Assembly: GCF_004799445.1 (NCBI RefSeq)
Contig: NZ_SSNA01000081.1
Location: 1 to 64,000 of the forward strand
Direction: 5' to 3'
DNA length: 64,000 nucleotides
Source: Bradyrhizobium sp.
Lineage (GTDB): Bacteria > Pseudomonadota > Alphaproteobacteria > Rhizobiales > Xanthobacteraceae
Shown in pieces: positions 16,905 through 27,130 of this stretch; position 1 is the stretch's first letter, and each line of letters starts with the position of its first letter. The notes beneath the pieces are model-generated. The model saw only the letters and a list, made by a program, of their open reading frames with translations. It had not been told where the DNA came from and searched no databases. A program made the position numbers and the translations under genes.

Positions 16905-18734
16905 CTATGCCGCCTTGCCGATTTTCTCCACCTTCACGCCGCCGCCTTCCAGCAGCATGACCCGGTTGAGGAGCTTCACCAGCGCGTAGACCGATTCGAT
17001 TGCGGGTGCAGCCGTATTGGTCAGCTTGGCCATTTCCAGGATCGAGCCGATCAGCGCCTCGGTTTCGAGCGAGCGGCCGGCTTCGACGTCCTGCAACATC
17101 GAGGTTTTGTGGGCGCCGACGGCTTCGGCGCCGGCGATGCGTTTGTCGATGGTGACGCGGAAGGTGACGCCGAGTTTCTGCGCGATGTCCTGGGCTTCCT
17201 TCATCATGGTCGCCGCCAGTTCGCGGGTCTCGGCGAACTGGCAAATGTCCACCAGCGTGGCGTGGGTGAGTGCCGAAATCGGGTTGAACGAGAGATTGCC
17301 CCATGCCTTCAGCCAGATTTCCGAGCGGATGTCCGGCAGCACCATGGATTTCAGCCCGGCCTTGATGAAGACGTCATGCAATTCCCTGACGCGGGGGGTC
17401 TCCTTGCCGTCGAGTTCGCCGATCGGGAAGCGATCGCCCTCGACGTGGTGAATGACGCCCGGCGCGATCGCCGCCGCGGCGGGATAGACCACGCAGCCGA
17501 TGATGCGGTTCGGATCGATGTGTTTGGTGAGGACGCCCGACGGATCGAGGCTTTGCAGCCGGTGATTGTCGTACTTGCCGCCGAGCTTCTGGAAATACCA
17601 CCACGGCAGCCCGTTCTGCACGGTCAGCACGACGGTGTCGGGACCGAGCAGTGAATCGATGTCGCGCACGACCTGATCGAGGAAATGCGCCTTCACCGCC
17701 AGCACGACGATATCCTGCTTGCCGGCCTCGGTCGCCTTGTTGACGGCTTTCATTTTGGCGGTCTGGACCTTGCCGTCATGCCACTCCAGCTTGAGGCCGT
17801 TCTTCTGGATCGCGGCGAGATGCGCGCCCTGGTCGATGACAGTGACATCCTCGCCCGCGAGCGCGAACTTGGCCGCCAGCAGGCCGCCGATGGCGCCCGC
17901 GCCGACCACGCAAATCTTCTTCTGTTTGGGCGGCGCGCCCAACAAATAGGGGCTGGGCAGCACTTGGTCGAAAACATTGCCGAGACTGCCGACGCCGTCG
18001 ATCACGATGTCGACTACGTTATGAGCGTCGCCCATCGTGCCGGCGCCAAGCGAGGTGCCGCAGGCGATGATGTCGCCCGGCATCAGCGTGACGTCCTTGG
18101 AAATCGCAGCGACCAGCTTGTGCGGCGGGAAGAACATGTCGGCCACCGGATAGTTCTGCCGTTCCTTGCCGTTCAGGATGGTCTTGATCGACAGTTTCAT
18201 CGGGTCGACACCGGTCGCGATCACCGGACCAAACACACCGAAGGTGTCGAAGCTTTTTGAACGCGCCCATTGTTCGAACGACTTGTCCTTGCGCAGCAGG
18301 TCAACGGCGGTGACGTCGTTCACGCAGGTGTAGCCGAAGATATAGTCGCCGGCCTCGGCCTCCGAGATGTTGAAGCATTTCTTGCCGATGACGACGCCAA
18401 GCTCGCCCTCGTAGATGATCTTTCCGGTATAGGTCGCCGGGCGCTCGATCGGCCGGTTGGCGGGCCAATAGGAATTCGGCGCCTTCAGGAACCAGAGCGG
18501 CTCTTTCGGCTCCTTGAAATCGTTCTTGGCCGCGAGCTGGTGGAAATTGTTCCACAGGCAGATCATTTTCGATGGATCGCAGGGCGTCAGAACCTGGACG
18601 TCGGAGAGCTTGCGGGTCTCGCCGGTCGGCTTGGCACCGGCGAACATATCGCCGCTGTGAACCGCGATGGTATCTCCCTCCACGGTACCAATGCCGGTCT
18701 TGCCGCCTTGCTCGAAGCGAATCCATTTTGTCAT
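16905..18734 (-). CDS. Fused fumarylacetoacetate-hydrolase-family and ketopantoate-reductase-like protein
   Basis: A 609-residue fusion. Residues about 1-265 are an FAH-family domain: the metal ligands Glu, Glu and Asp are in IIYEGELGVVIG and later GYTCVNDVTA, typical of hydrolases and decarboxylases acting on 2-keto or acylpyruvate acids. Residues about 270-605 are a ketopantoate-reductase (PanE/ApbA) domain with a Rossmann motif CVVGAGAIGGLLAAKFA, an Asn in LTVQNGLP and a Lys in SEIWLKAWGN. The strand ends VTVIDQG, with an Asp that may favour NADH. The pair suggests coupled steps on a keto acid, perhaps in aromatic or sugar acid breakdown. ATG 18734 has GGGAGG six bases upstream. Confidence 0.87.
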   Translation of the reverse strand: MTKWIRFEQGGKTGIGTVEGDTIAVHSGDMFAGAKPTGETRKLSDVQVLTPCDPSKMICLWNNFHQLAAKNDFKEPKEPLWFLKAPNSYWPANRPIERPATYTGKIIYEGELGVVIGKKCFNISEAEAGDYIFGYTCVNDVTAVDLLRKDKSFEQWARSKSFDTFGVFGPVIATGVDPMKLSIKTILNGKERQNYPVADMFFPPHKLVAAISKDVTLMPGDIIACGTSLGAGTMGDAHNVVDIVIDGVGSLGNVFDQVLPSPYLLGAPPKQKKICVVGAGAIGGLLAAKFALAGEDVTVIDQGAHLAAIQKNGLKLEWHDGKVQTAKMKAVNKATEAGKQDIVVLAVKAHFLDQVVRDIDSLLGPDTVVLTVQNGLPWWYFQKLGGKYDNHRLQSLDPSGVLTKHIDPNRIIGCVVYPAAAAIAPGVIHHVEGDRFPIGELDGKETPRVRELHDVFIKAGLKSMVLPDIRSEIWLKAWGNLSFNPISALTHATLVDICQFAETRELAATMMKEAQDIAQKLGVTFRVTIDKRIAGAEAVGAHKTSMLQDVEAGRSLETEALIGSILEMAKLTNTAAPAIESVYALVKLLNRVMLLEGGGVKVEKIGKAA

Positions 18735-18924
18735 CTGCAACCTCCCGGTGCCGTAAAGGCAGCGTCATTCGATCGCGCGGCCCTTTGAGCCTATTGTAAT
18801 ACCGATCTCGATCCTCGCAATCATGCACTGCATCATTGGGAAAGGCGGACGTTGTCGGCTATACACTGCCAAACAAGCTCGCGGCCGGTGGCAAGGCAAG
18901 CGGGCGACTGTCTCGGAGGGACGC

Positions 18925-19992
18925 ATGCGGCAGCGGAAATGGGCGAGGCGTGAGCTGCTTGGAGTGACGGCGGGCTCGGTTGCAGGCATGCTTTTCGCCG
19001 AACCGCTGAGAGCCGCCGCGCCGCCGCCCGGCGCCGTCACGCCGGCATTGATCGAGGCCGCGCGCAAGGAGGGCAAGGTTTCCTACTACGCCGCCATCGA
19101 GCTGAACGTGGCTGAGCGCCTGGGCAAAATGTTCGAGGCCAAATATCCCGGCATTGCCGTGCGGGTCGAGCGTTCAGGAGCCGAACGGATTTTTCAGCGC
19201 ATCGCGCAGGAGCAGGGCAGCGGCATCCACGCCGTCGATATCGCCAACAGCACCGATGTCGCGCACTATCTCGAATGGAAGAAGAACGGCTGGCTGTCGC
19301 CATACCTGCCAGAGGATGTCGCCAAGCATTTTCCTGCCGATCAGTGCGACCCGGATGGAATGTACGCCACCTCATGCGCCTGGCTCGAGACGATCGGTTA
19401 CAACACCAATCTGGTCAAGGCGGAGGATGCGCCGAAAGGCTACGCCGACCTGCTCGATCCGAAATGGCAAGGCAAGATCGTCAAGGGTCATCCCGGCTAC
19501 AGTGGCGCGATCCTGACCACGACGTTCGTGCTTTCACGCGAGTTCGGCTGGTCGTATCTGGAGAAGCTGGCTCAGCAGAAGGTGATGCAGGTGCAATCGG
19601 CGGGTGATCCGCCGAAAAAGATCATGCTCGGCGAACGCGCGGTCATGGCCGATGGCAACGACTACAATCTCGTGCTGTTCAAGGATCAGGGAAAGCCGGT
19701 CGAAGTCGTCTACCCGATCGAAGGTTCACCGCTGATCATCGTTCCGAGCGGGGTTTTTCAGAATGCACCCAACCCGAACGCGGCACGCCTGTTCCAGAAT
19801 TTCTTCTTCAGTGCGGAAGCCCAGCAGATGCTGGTCGATGAGTTTGCTCATCGCTCCTTCCACGCCGAGGTCAAGCCGAGAGCCGGACAAAAGCCGATGT
19901 CGGAGCTGAAGATGTTGAAGTCCGATCCGGTCGCGGTGCAGGCGCAAAGCGAGGAGATCAAGGCGCGCTACGCCAAGCTTTTCAAGGTGTGA
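18925..19992 (+). CDS. Tat-exported ABC transporter substrate-binding protein (iron/polyamine type)
   Basis: A 355-residue periplasmic binding protein of the SBP_bac type 2 fold. The N-terminus carries a twin-arginine-like signal (KWARRELLGVTAGSVAG) with RR and an Ala-rich cleavage region. The body contains EGKVSYYAAIELN and the hinge block GYNTNLVKAED, found in ferric-ion and related binding proteins. The start at 18925 has GGAGGG just before it. No permease or ATPase gene is adjacent, so the transporter partner is elsewhere, or the protein acts alone as a sensor. Confidence 0.82.
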   Translation: MRQRKWARRELLGVTAGSVAGMLFAEPLRAAAPPPGAVTPALIEAARKEGKVSYYAAIELNVAERLGKMFEAKYPGIAVRVERSGAERIFQRIAQEQGSGIHAVDIANSTDVAHYLEWKKNGWLSPYLPEDVAKHFPADQCDPDGMYATSCAWLETIGYNTNLVKAEDAPKGYADLLDPKWQGKIVKGHPGYSGAILTTTFVLSREFGWSYLEKLAQQKVMQVQSAGDPPKKIMLGERAVMADGNDYNLVLFKDQGKPVEVVYPIEGSPLIIVPSGVFQNAPNPNAARLFQNFFFSAEAQQMLVDEFAHRSFHAEVKPRAGQKPMSELKMLKSDPVAVQAQSEEIKARYAKLFKV

Positions 19993-20027
19993 CCGCCGGG
20001 GCGTGCCTGCGGTATCGCCATAAGACG

Positions 20028-20053
20028 AGAGGCGCCCCTTTCGGAGCGCCTCT
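20028..20053. terminator. Hairpin between convergent genes
   Basis: AGAGGCGC (20028-20035) pairs with GCGCCTCT (20046-20053) around a 10-base loop. It lies between the binding-protein gene and glnA and could stop transcription from either side. T runs are poor on both strands, so efficiency is uncertain. Confidence 0.55.
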
Positions 20054-20096
20054 GGCGTTGATGTAGCGACCTGGGCGGAGAAACCCCGCTGCCCGG

Positions 20097-21506
20097 TCAG
20101 AGCGAGTAGTACATTTCGAATTCGACCGGATGCGGCGTCATTTCGTAGCGCGCGACCTCGGTCATCTTCAGCTCGATATAGCTGTCGATGAAGTCGTCGT
20201 CGAACACCCCGCCGGCCTTGAGGAAGGCGCGGTCCTTGTCGAGGTTCTCCAGCGCCTCGCGCAGCGAGCCACATACCGTCGGGATCGCCTTCAGTTCCTC
20301 CTTCGGCAAATCGTAGAGATCCTTGTCCATTGCCGGTCCCGGATCGAGCTTGTTCTTGATGCCGTCGAGGCCCGCCATCAGCATCGCGGCAAAACCGAGA
20401 TACGGATTGGCCATCGGATCGGGGAAACGCACCTCGACGCGCTTGGCCTTCGGATTGGAGGTATAGGGAATGCGGCAGGAGGCCGAGCGGTTGCGTGCGG
20501 AGTAGGCGAGCAGCACGGGGGCTTCGTAGCCCGGCACCAGGCGCTTGTAGGAGTTGGTCGAGGGGTTGGTGAAGGCATTGATCGACTTGGCATGCTTGAT
20601 GATGCCGGCGATGTAGGAGAGGCAGGTCTCCGAGAGGTCGGCGTATTTGTTGCCAGCGAATACCGGCTTGCCGTCCTTCCAGATCGATTGGTGGCAGTGC
20701 ATGCCCGAGCCGTTGTCGCCATAGACCGGCTTCGGCATGAAGGTGGCGGTCTTGCCGTAGATGTGGGCGACCTGCTGGATGCAGTATTTATAGATCTGCA
20801 TCTGGTCGGCCATCAGCGTCAACGTGTCGAATTTCATGCCGAGCTCGTGCTGGGCCGACGCCACTTCGTGGTGATGCTTTTCGACCTTGACGCCCATCTT
20901 GGCCATGGCGCCGAGCATTTCGGAGCGCATGTCCTGCACCGAGTCCTGCGGCGGAACCGGAAAATAGCCGGCCTTGGTGCGAATGCGATGGCCGAGGTTG
21001 CCGCCCTCATACTCGGTATCGGAATTGATCGGCAGCTCCGAGGAATCCAGCTTGAAACCGGTGTTGTAGGGGGTGGTCTGGAAGCGGACGTCGTCGAATA
21101 CGAAGAACTCCGCTTCCGGTCCGAAAAACACGGTGTCGCCGACGCCCATCGACTTGACCATGGCCTCCGCCTTTTTGGCCATGCCGCGGGGGTCGCGGTT
21201 ATAGGGCTCGCCCGTGGTCGGCTCCAGCACGTCGCAGGTGATCACCATGGTGGTTTCTGCGAAGAACGGATCGATCGTCGCCGTGACCGGATCGGGCATC
21301 AGGCACATGTCGGATTCGTTGATCGCCTTCCAGCCGGCGATCGACGAGCCGTCGAACATCGTTCCCTCGGCGAAGATGTCTTCGTCGATCATGGTGATGT
21401 CAAAGGTCACATGCTGCCATTTGCCGCGCGGATCGGTAAACCGCAGGTCGACATATTTGACGTCGTTGTCCTTGATCGATTTGAGGACGTCTTTGGCGGT
21501 CTTCAT
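20097..21506 (-). CDS. glnA: Glutamine synthetase type I
   Basis: A 469-residue GSI that forms glutamine from glutamate, ammonia and ATP in the cytoplasm as a dodecamer. Family blocks are visible: DGSSIAGW near the N-terminus, [12 protein letters not shown], the [16 protein letters not shown] region and the adenylylation site KDLYDLP with Tyr398. That Tyr and the 469-residue length are those of enzymes regulated by GlnE adenylylation. ATG 21506 has AAGGGGG upstream. It follows glnB by 116 bases in the same direction; in Bradyrhizobium the pair is transcribed together and also from a separate glnA promoter. Confidence 0.97.
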   Translation of the reverse strand: MKTAKDVLKSIKDNDVKYVDLRFTDPRGKWQHVTFDITMIDEDIFAEGTMFDGSSIAGWKAINESDMCLMPDPVTATIDPFFAETTMVITCDVLEPTTGEPYNRDPRGMAKKAEAMVKSMGVGDTVFFGPEAEFFVFDDVRFQTTPYNTGFKLDSSELPINSDTEYEGGNLGHRIRTKAGYFPVPPQDSVQDMRSEMLGAMAKMGVKVEKHHHEVASAQHELGMKFDTLTLMADQMQIYKYCIQQVAHIYGKTATFMPKPVYGDNGSGMHCHQSIWKDGKPVFAGNKYADLSETCLSYIAGIIKHAKSINAFTNPSTNSYKRLVPGYEAPVLLAYSARNRSASCRIPYTSNPKAKRVEVRFPDPMANPYLGFAAMLMAGLDGIKNKLDPGPAMDKDLYDLPKEELKAIPTVCGSLREALENLDKDRAFLKAGGVFDDDFIDSYIELKMTEVARYEMTPHPVEFEMYYSL

Positions 21507-21621
21507 GTATCCCCCTTTGGATGATTGTGGTTCTATTGATCTGGCCACGGGTCGCGGCCGGCCAATGGTCAATACAATTGGGGGATGCTCAACACAATAT
21601 CAGAGTATTGGCAGGTTCCGC

Positions 21622-21987
<366 letters not shown>

Positions 21988-22113
21988 TCAGACTTCAGGT
22001 TTGTTTCCATGTTGCGCGAGGTCGCGCAGGCGCTCGATTGTTTGGCCCAGCGCCCGGGCGCGCATCCATCATTTACCGGTTCAGCACAACGATCCTGAGC
22101 CGACTTCCCCAAA

Positions 22114-22129
22114 AGCAGGGTCTATGCCA
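22114..22129 (-). promoter_or_regulatory. Candidate sigma-54 promoter of glnB
   Basis: On the minus strand the sequence TTGGCATAGACCCTGCT has GG at -24 and GC at -12 with the exact spacing of the consensus TGGCAC-N5-TTGCA/T; two consensus positions differ (C to T and T to C). It lies about 150 bases upstream of glnB. Established knowledge that rhizobial glnB is NtrC/sigma-54 controlled supports it. No clear NtrC site was found. Confidence 0.6.
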
Positions 22130-22141
22130 AGTTGTTAAGAT

Positions 22142-22166
22142 GCCTGATTTCGAAATGTTATCAGGC
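22142..22166. repeat. Inverted repeat in the glnB/nnr divergent region
   Basis: GCCTGAT (22142-22148) and ATCAGGC (22160-22166) are perfect complements around an 11-base centre. The site lies just upstream of the glnB sigma-54 promoter candidate and about 158 bases before nnr, in a 363-base divergent region (21961-22323). It could be a regulator-binding site. The rest of the region shows no gene. Confidence 0.45.
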
Positions 22167-22323
22167 TTTTAACACGCATCCATAGGGGGGTAGACCGAAG
22201 CGGGCACAATACCGCAGCTCGCAAAATAGGCAAATAGATCAATCGGCATGCAAATGTCTCGATCGAAATGCGTACGGAACAGGAAATGCCTCAGAAAAAG
22301 GCGATTCCGACAGGGGATTTGGC

Positions 22324-23823
22324 ATGGAAGTTCTAACCACCGCTGAGATGGAACGCGCCGATCGGCTCGCCATCGCCGCGGGCACCCCGGGCTTCGCGCT
22401 GATGATGAGCGCTGGTCAGGCCGTCGCCCAGGCTGCGATGGACCTGGTGGAGGAGGGCCCGATCGTGGTGGTCGCCGGACCCGGCAACAATGGCGGTGAC
22501 GGTTTCGTGGCCGCGGCGGAGCTGGCGGCGCGCGGCCGCGAGGTCTCGGTCATTCTGCTGTGCGAGCGCGACAGCCTTCAGGGCGATGCGGCCTCGGCGG
22601 CACGGGGATGGAAATATCCGGTGCTGCCGTTCAATCCGCATGCCATCGGCAAGCCGGCGCTGATCATCGATGCGCTGTTCGGCGCCGGTCTGGACCGGGC
22701 GGTAAAGGGGGAGCCGCTTGAGATGATCGAGGCGATCAACGCCAATGGCGCGCCTGTTCTCGCCGTCGACCTGCCGAGCGGCATTAACGGCACCACCGCA
22801 GCCGTCATGGGCGTCGCCGTTCGCGCCACCGAAACCGTGACATTCTTCCGGCGCAAGCCCGCGCATTTGCTGCTGCCGGGCCGTATCCATTGCGGTCGCG
22901 TCCGTGTCGCCGATATCGGTATCGACGCCAATGTGCTTGAGGAAATTCAGCCGCAGACGTTTGAGAACCTTCCCTCGTTTTGGCGCCGATCGTTTCCGGT
23001 GCCGCGGATGGACGGCCACAAATACGACCGCGGCCACACCATCGTCGTATCCGGCGGCGTGGCGGCGACCGGCGCGGCGCGGCTGTCGGCGCGCGGCTCG
23101 TTGCGGGCTGGTGCCGGCCTTGTCACGCTGGCCACGCCCCGGGACGCGCTTGCCATCAATGCTTCCGCGCTGTCGGCGGTCATGGTTCGTGCCGTCGACA
23201 CTGTGGTCGAATTTGCCGAGATGCTGGGTGACAAGCGCTTCAACAGCTGCGTGATCGGGCCGGGTGCGGGCATTGGCGGGCGAACGCGCGATCTGGTGCT
23301 GACGGCGATTGCCGCCAAGCGAAGCCTGGTGCTGGATGCGGATGCACTGACGAGCTTTGCCGATGCCCCTGATCGGCTGTTCGACGCGATCAAGGCTTGC
23401 GACGATCCGCAAGTTGTTCTGACGCCGCATGAGGGAGAATTTCCGCGGCTGTTCAGCGACATCAGCAACAAGCAGCCGCTTCGCTCCAAACTCGGCAGGG
23501 TCCGGGCTGCCGCTGAGCGCAGTGGCGCCATCGTCCTGCTGAAGGGGCCGGATACGGTCGTATCCTCACCGGAGGGCCGCGCGACCATCGCCGCCAACGC
23601 GCCGCCCTGGCTCGCTACCGCCGGCGCCGGCGACGTGCTGTCGGGAATGATATCGGGCCTGTTGGCGCAGGGCGTGCCGGCCTTCGAGGCTGCCAGCATC
23701 GGGGTCTGGATGCATGGCGAAGCGGCGCGCGAGGCGGGACCCGGCCTGATCGCGGAGGATCTGCCGGAGGTGCTGCCCGCGGTGTTCCGGCGCCTTTATG
23801 ACGAGTTCGGCATCGACTACTGA
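22324..23823 (+). CDS. nnr: Bifunctional NAD(P)H-hydrate repair enzyme (epimerase and dehydratase)
   Basis: A 499-residue fusion of two domains that repair damaged NADHX and NADPHX. Residues about 1-215 are the YjeF_N epimerase, with the nucleotide loop GPGNNGGDGFVAA. Residues about 225-495 are the ribokinase-like ADP-dependent dehydratase, with the HKYDRGHTIVVSGG start and the catalytic loop TAGAGDVLSGMISG. Length and order match the E. coli YjeF type. It is the divergent neighbour of glnB and converges on the multicopper-oxidase-like gene. Confidence 0.93.
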   Translation: MEVLTTAEMERADRLAIAAGTPGFALMMSAGQAVAQAAMDLVEEGPIVVVAGPGNNGGDGFVAAAELAARGREVSVILLCERDSLQGDAASAARGWKYPVLPFNPHAIGKPALIIDALFGAGLDRAVKGEPLEMIEAINANGAPVLAVDLPSGINGTTAAVMGVAVRATETVTFFRRKPAHLLLPGRIHCGRVRVADIGIDANVLEEIQPQTFENLPSFWRRSFPVPRMDGHKYDRGHTIVVSGGVAATGAARLSARGSLRAGAGLVTLATPRDALAINASALSAVMVRAVDTVVEFAEMLGDKRFNSCVIGPGAGIGGRTRDLVLTAIAAKRSLVLDADALTSFADAPDRLFDAIKACDDPQVVLTPHEGEFPRLFSDISNKQPLRSKLGRVRAAAERSGAIVLLKGPDTVVSSPEGRATIAANAPPWLATAGAGDVLSGMISGLLAQGVPAFEAASIGVWMHGEAAREAGPGLIAEDLPEVLPAVFRRLYDEFGIDY

Positions 23824-23837
23824 GGCGCTTCGACTCC

Positions 23838-25151
23838 TCACTCTACGTCGTACCACCGCACCAGCCGTGGCGCCGCCCAGTCGGTCGCAACGGATTCGAC
23901 CAGCCAGCGCCCGGCATGTTCAACGGCGAACGCGATGCGTTGGGTCTGGCCGGGGTCGATCGCAAGCGTGTCCAGCCAGAACGGCTTCCAGCCGTCATCG
24001 AGCCGGTCCAGCAACCTGAAATGATGGCCGTGAAGGTGGAAAATGCTGGCGCTGTCGGCGCGGTTGGCAAGTGCCAGCACGACGGTCCGGCCGGCTTTGG
24101 CGCGGAAGGCGGGTCGCGCGGTCGCGGCGAATTGGGTGGGGACGACCCAATCGGGCTGCGGTCCGCCAAGGGTCAGATCGAAGCGCAGCGCATTCTTGAG
24201 GTCGAGCCGCGCCGGCAGGCCATTGGACGGCAGCGGGGGCGCGGCCGGCAGCACCGCATCCCGAATTGGGGGGGCGTTTGAGGCGATCAGCCGGGCGATC
24301 GGGCGGGCCTCCTTGCCATCATGCAGCAGCACCAATGAAGCCGCGCCCGGCTCGCGCGCCGGGGCGTCGATGAAGGCGTCGACCCGGGTTCCCGGCGCAA
24401 GGATGAGCGCGCCGCCGCGCGCCAGGAACGGTTCGGCCGGCTGCCCATCGAGCGCCATAACCCGGACTTCAATACCTTCCATTTTAATAGCGATTACATG
24501 GCGTTGAAAACCATTTACGAAGCGAAGCCTTAGCCGTTCGCGGGGACGGATCTGGAAGTCCTGCGTGGTCCGTCCATTGACCGTATAGACCGCTATTGTG
24601 TCCTTTGGATCGATGCCGGGCGCAATCGCGGTTCCATCCGGGCGAAGCCGCCAATCCTCGATCAACAACACCTCGTCGCGGTCGACGGCGATGGCTTCGC
24701 TCTCGGCCACGATCAGGGGCAGCGCTCGGGTTGGCCGCGCCGCACCGTCTCCAAGCAAAGCGAGGTCGCAAAGAAACGTCCCGGCATGGCGCAATGGCAG
24801 CGGGAAAGTGTCCCGGGCGCCCGGTGCCAGGGAAGCCCGTGCCAGCAACGGTTCAGCCACCAGGACGCCGTCGAGCCCGCGCCAATTTACGACCATCGGG
24901 GCGGGCAGATCGTTTCCGAACGCGATCTCGGGGCTGTCGCCGCGCCTGAACCGGAGGTCCGGGCCGCCGAGCGACCAGATCGGGGTATCCGGCTCTCCCG
25001 GACGCAAGGCCAGAACATCGGCTTTGGCCTGAAGCATCAGGGCAGGGCGACCCTGAGCGGCCGCAGGCGCTGCCGCCGCCGGATTGAGGGCCGCAGCGCC
25101 CAGTCCGGCCAGTAGCGCGCGTCGGTCCGGTCGAAAAATGTGATCTGCCAT
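23838..25151 (-). CDS. Multicopper-oxidase-fold protein with lost copper ligands
   Basis: A 437-residue exported protein. The N-terminus has a Tat-type signal (RPDRRALLAGLGAAALNP) and an Ala-rich cleavage region. Three cupredoxin domains follow the layout of CueO/laccase proteins. Of the four copper motifs only the third is kept: HLHGHHF (372-378). The first, normally HWHG, is NWRG (89-92). The second, normally WYHSH-like, is GTFLCDL (124-130). The last, normally HCHxxxH, is the LVESVATDW stretch (417-425), so the T1 Cys is gone. Oxidase activity with the trinuclear centre is therefore unlikely; a scaffold or FtsP/SufI-like role is possible. It is not linked to other copper genes here. Confidence 0.8.
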   Translation of the reverse strand: MADHIFRPDRRALLAGLGAAALNPAAAAPAAAQGRPALMLQAKADVLALRPGEPDTPIWSLGGPDLRFRRGDSPEIAFGNDLPAPMVVNWRGLDGVLVAEPLLARASLAPGARDTFPLPLRHAGTFLCDLALLGDGAARPTRALPLIVAESEAIAVDRDEVLLIEDWRLRPDGTAIAPGIDPKDTIAVYTVNGRTTQDFQIRPRERLRLRFVNGFQRHVIAIKMEGIEVRVMALDGQPAEPFLARGGALILAPGTRVDAFIDAPAREPGAASLVLLHDGKEARPIARLIASNAPPIRDAVLPAAPPLPSNGLPARLDLKNALRFDLTLGGPQPDWVVPTQFAATARPAFRAKAGRTVVLALANRADSASIFHLHGHHFRLLDRLDDGWKPFWLDTLAIDPGQTQRIAFAVEHAGRWLVESVATDWAAPRLVRWYDVE

Positions 25152-25416
25152 CCGGTTGATGCGGACCATTTTCCGCTGGATATGTCCAGTTGCCGCGCCT
25201 TGGCCGGGAAGCCTCTGCAGGGGCCATTTTTTTGCTGCGAACCGATGCGCTCATGTTATAAGCCCGCCGCAACGATCCCATTTATAATTTGGATAGGGCG
25301 TCCAAATCATAAACGTGATCGATTCCATTAACTTGGAGCATGATGGCCGCCCGAAAACCGCTTCAACCTTTTCGGCATCGTGCCCGGGCATCCCAGCCGG
25401 AGATGATGCTATTCTA

Positions 25417-25501
25417 GCGGGCGTGGCGGAACTGGTAGACGCGCTGGATTTAGGTTCCAGTGACGAAAGTTGTGGGGGTTCGAGTCCCTCCGCCCGCACC
25501 A
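25417..25501 (+). tRNA. tRNA-Leu (UAG)
   Basis: An 85-base class II tRNA with a long variable arm. The acceptor stem GCGGGCG pairs with CGCCCGC, and the CCA end is encoded. The anticodon stem CTGGA/TCCAG encloses TAG, which reads CUN leucine codons. The TTCGAGTCC T-arm is intact. Confidence 0.95.
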
Positions 25502-25672
25502 AGCGCCGATAAGCGTTTGCGCAATGACAATGACTGACGGATCTGTTTTCCGAAGGGGTTTTTCCTTGAAGGATCGGATCCGCCGAACCACCGGCGCCGG
25601 CTTCTGGGCTGCGCCACCAGATCTACAACGTCCGGCATTTTGGCCGGACCAAGCGGGAAGAAGATTGACGCC

Positions 25673-27034
25673 ATGCAGGTGAAGGAAACCGTCGCCGACG
25701 GACTGAAGCACGAATTCCAGATCAGCGTTCCGGCAGCGGATCTCGACGCCAAGGCGGACGCGCGTCTGGTCGATCTCAAGGACAAGGTCCGCATCAACGG
25801 CTTTCGTCCCGGCAAGGTGCCGGTCAGCCATCTCAAGAAGGTCTATGGCCGTTCGGTGATGGCAGAGACCATCGATCAGACCATCCGCGACACCAACTCG
25901 CAGCTCTTCACCGAGCGCGGCTTCCGCCTGGCGACCGAACCCAAGGTCACGATGCCGACCGAGCAAAAGGACGTCGAGGACGTCCTCACCGGAAAATCCG
26001 ATCTCACTTACACGGTTTCGATCGAGATCGTGCCGGTGATCCAGCTCGCCGATTTCAAGAGCTTTACGGTCGAGAAGCCGGTGGCCGAGGTGACCGACGC
26101 CGAGGTCGACGATGCCATCAAGCGGATCGCCGAGCAGAATCGCACTTTCGCGGCGAAGGCCGAAGGCGCCAAGGCCGAAACCGGCGACCGCGTCACGGTT
26201 TCCTTCAAGGGCAGCATCAACGGCACGCCGTTCGATGGCGGCACCGGCGAAAACATTCATGTGACGATCGGTTCCAACACCTTCATTCCCGGCTTCGAGG
26301 AACAGCTGATCGGCATCGCCGCGGGCGAAACCCGCACCCTGAAAGTCTCGTTCCCCAAGAGTTACGGCAACGAGAAGCTGGCCGGACAGCCAGCCGAGTT
26401 CGAGACATCAGCGTCGCTGATCGAGGCGCCGCAGGAAGCCGTCATCAATGACGAGTTTGCTAAGACGCTTGGCCTGGAATCGCTCGACAAGCTGAAGGAA
26501 GCGGCGCGCGAGCGGCTGGCGGCCGAATTCGCCGGCGCCACCCGCCAACGGGTCAAACGCCTGCTGCTGGACCGCCTCGACGAAACCCATCGCTTCGAAG
26601 CGCCGCCGTCGCTGGTCGACGAAGAGTTCAATCTGATGTGGAACTCGATCAAGGCCGAGATGGAATCCAACGGCAAGACGTTTGCCGACGAGAACACCAC
26701 GGAAGAGGCGTCCAAGGCGGAATACCGCAAGATCGCCGATCGCCGCGTCCGGCTCGGCCTTGTGCTGTCTGAAATCGGCGAGAAGAACAAGATCACGGTG
26801 ACCGATGACGAGGTCAGCCGCGCGGTGATCGAGCGCGCCCGCCAGATGCCCGGGCGCGAGAAGGAAGTCTGGGACTACTATCGCAGCAATGCCAATGCGC
26901 TGGCCCAGCTTCGCGCACCGATCTATGAAGACAAGGTCGTCGATTTCATCCTCGAACTCGCCACCGTGACCGAAAAGAAGGTGTCGCGTGAGGATCTTTA
27001 CAAAGACGATGAGGCGGAGAAGAGCGCAGCCTAA
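25673..27034 (+). CDS. tig: Trigger factor
   Basis: A 453-residue ribosome-bound chaperone and prolyl isomerase. The N-terminal ribosome-binding domain holds [16 protein letters not shown]. The FKBP-type domain is about residues 165-250 ([20 protein letters not shown] region), and the C-terminal domain forms the chaperone arms, ending in a charged, Lys/Glu-rich tail. ATG 25673 is chosen because it gives the canonical N-terminus [10 protein letters not shown]. It opens the run tig, clpP, clpX, lon of protein quality-control genes. Confidence 0.96.
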   Translation: MQVKETVADGLKHEFQISVPAADLDAKADARLVDLKDKVRINGFRPGKVPVSHLKKVYGRSVMAETIDQTIRDTNSQLFTERGFRLATEPKVTMPTEQKDVEDVLTGKSDLTYTVSIEIVPVIQLADFKSFTVEKPVAEVTDAEVDDAIKRIAEQNRTFAAKAEGAKAETGDRVTVSFKGSINGTPFDGGTGENIHVTIGSNTFIPGFEEQLIGIAAGETRTLKVSFPKSYGNEKLAGQPAEFETSASLIEAPQEAVINDEFAKTLGLESLDKLKEAARERLAAEFAGATRQRVKRLLLDRLDETHRFEAPPSLVDEEFNLMWNSIKAEMESNGKTFADENTTEEASKAEYRKIADRRVRLGLVLSEIGEKNKITVTDDEVSRAVIERARQMPGREKEVWDYYRSNANALAQLRAPIYEDKVVDFILELATVTEKKVSREDLYKDDEAEKSAA

Positions 27035-27130
27035 AGCCGCGTCAGCACGGCGTTAAGGTTGAGAAGCGAAAGCGGCATGGCGGCGGCATCCGCCGCTATG
27101 CCCGGTTGCCAGAATCAGCTTCAACTGGGA

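Noticed and set aside
22200..22260. NtrC-binding site upstream of the glnB promoter
   Set aside because: No sequence close to the NtrC palindrome (TGCACC-like arms) could be found by eye.
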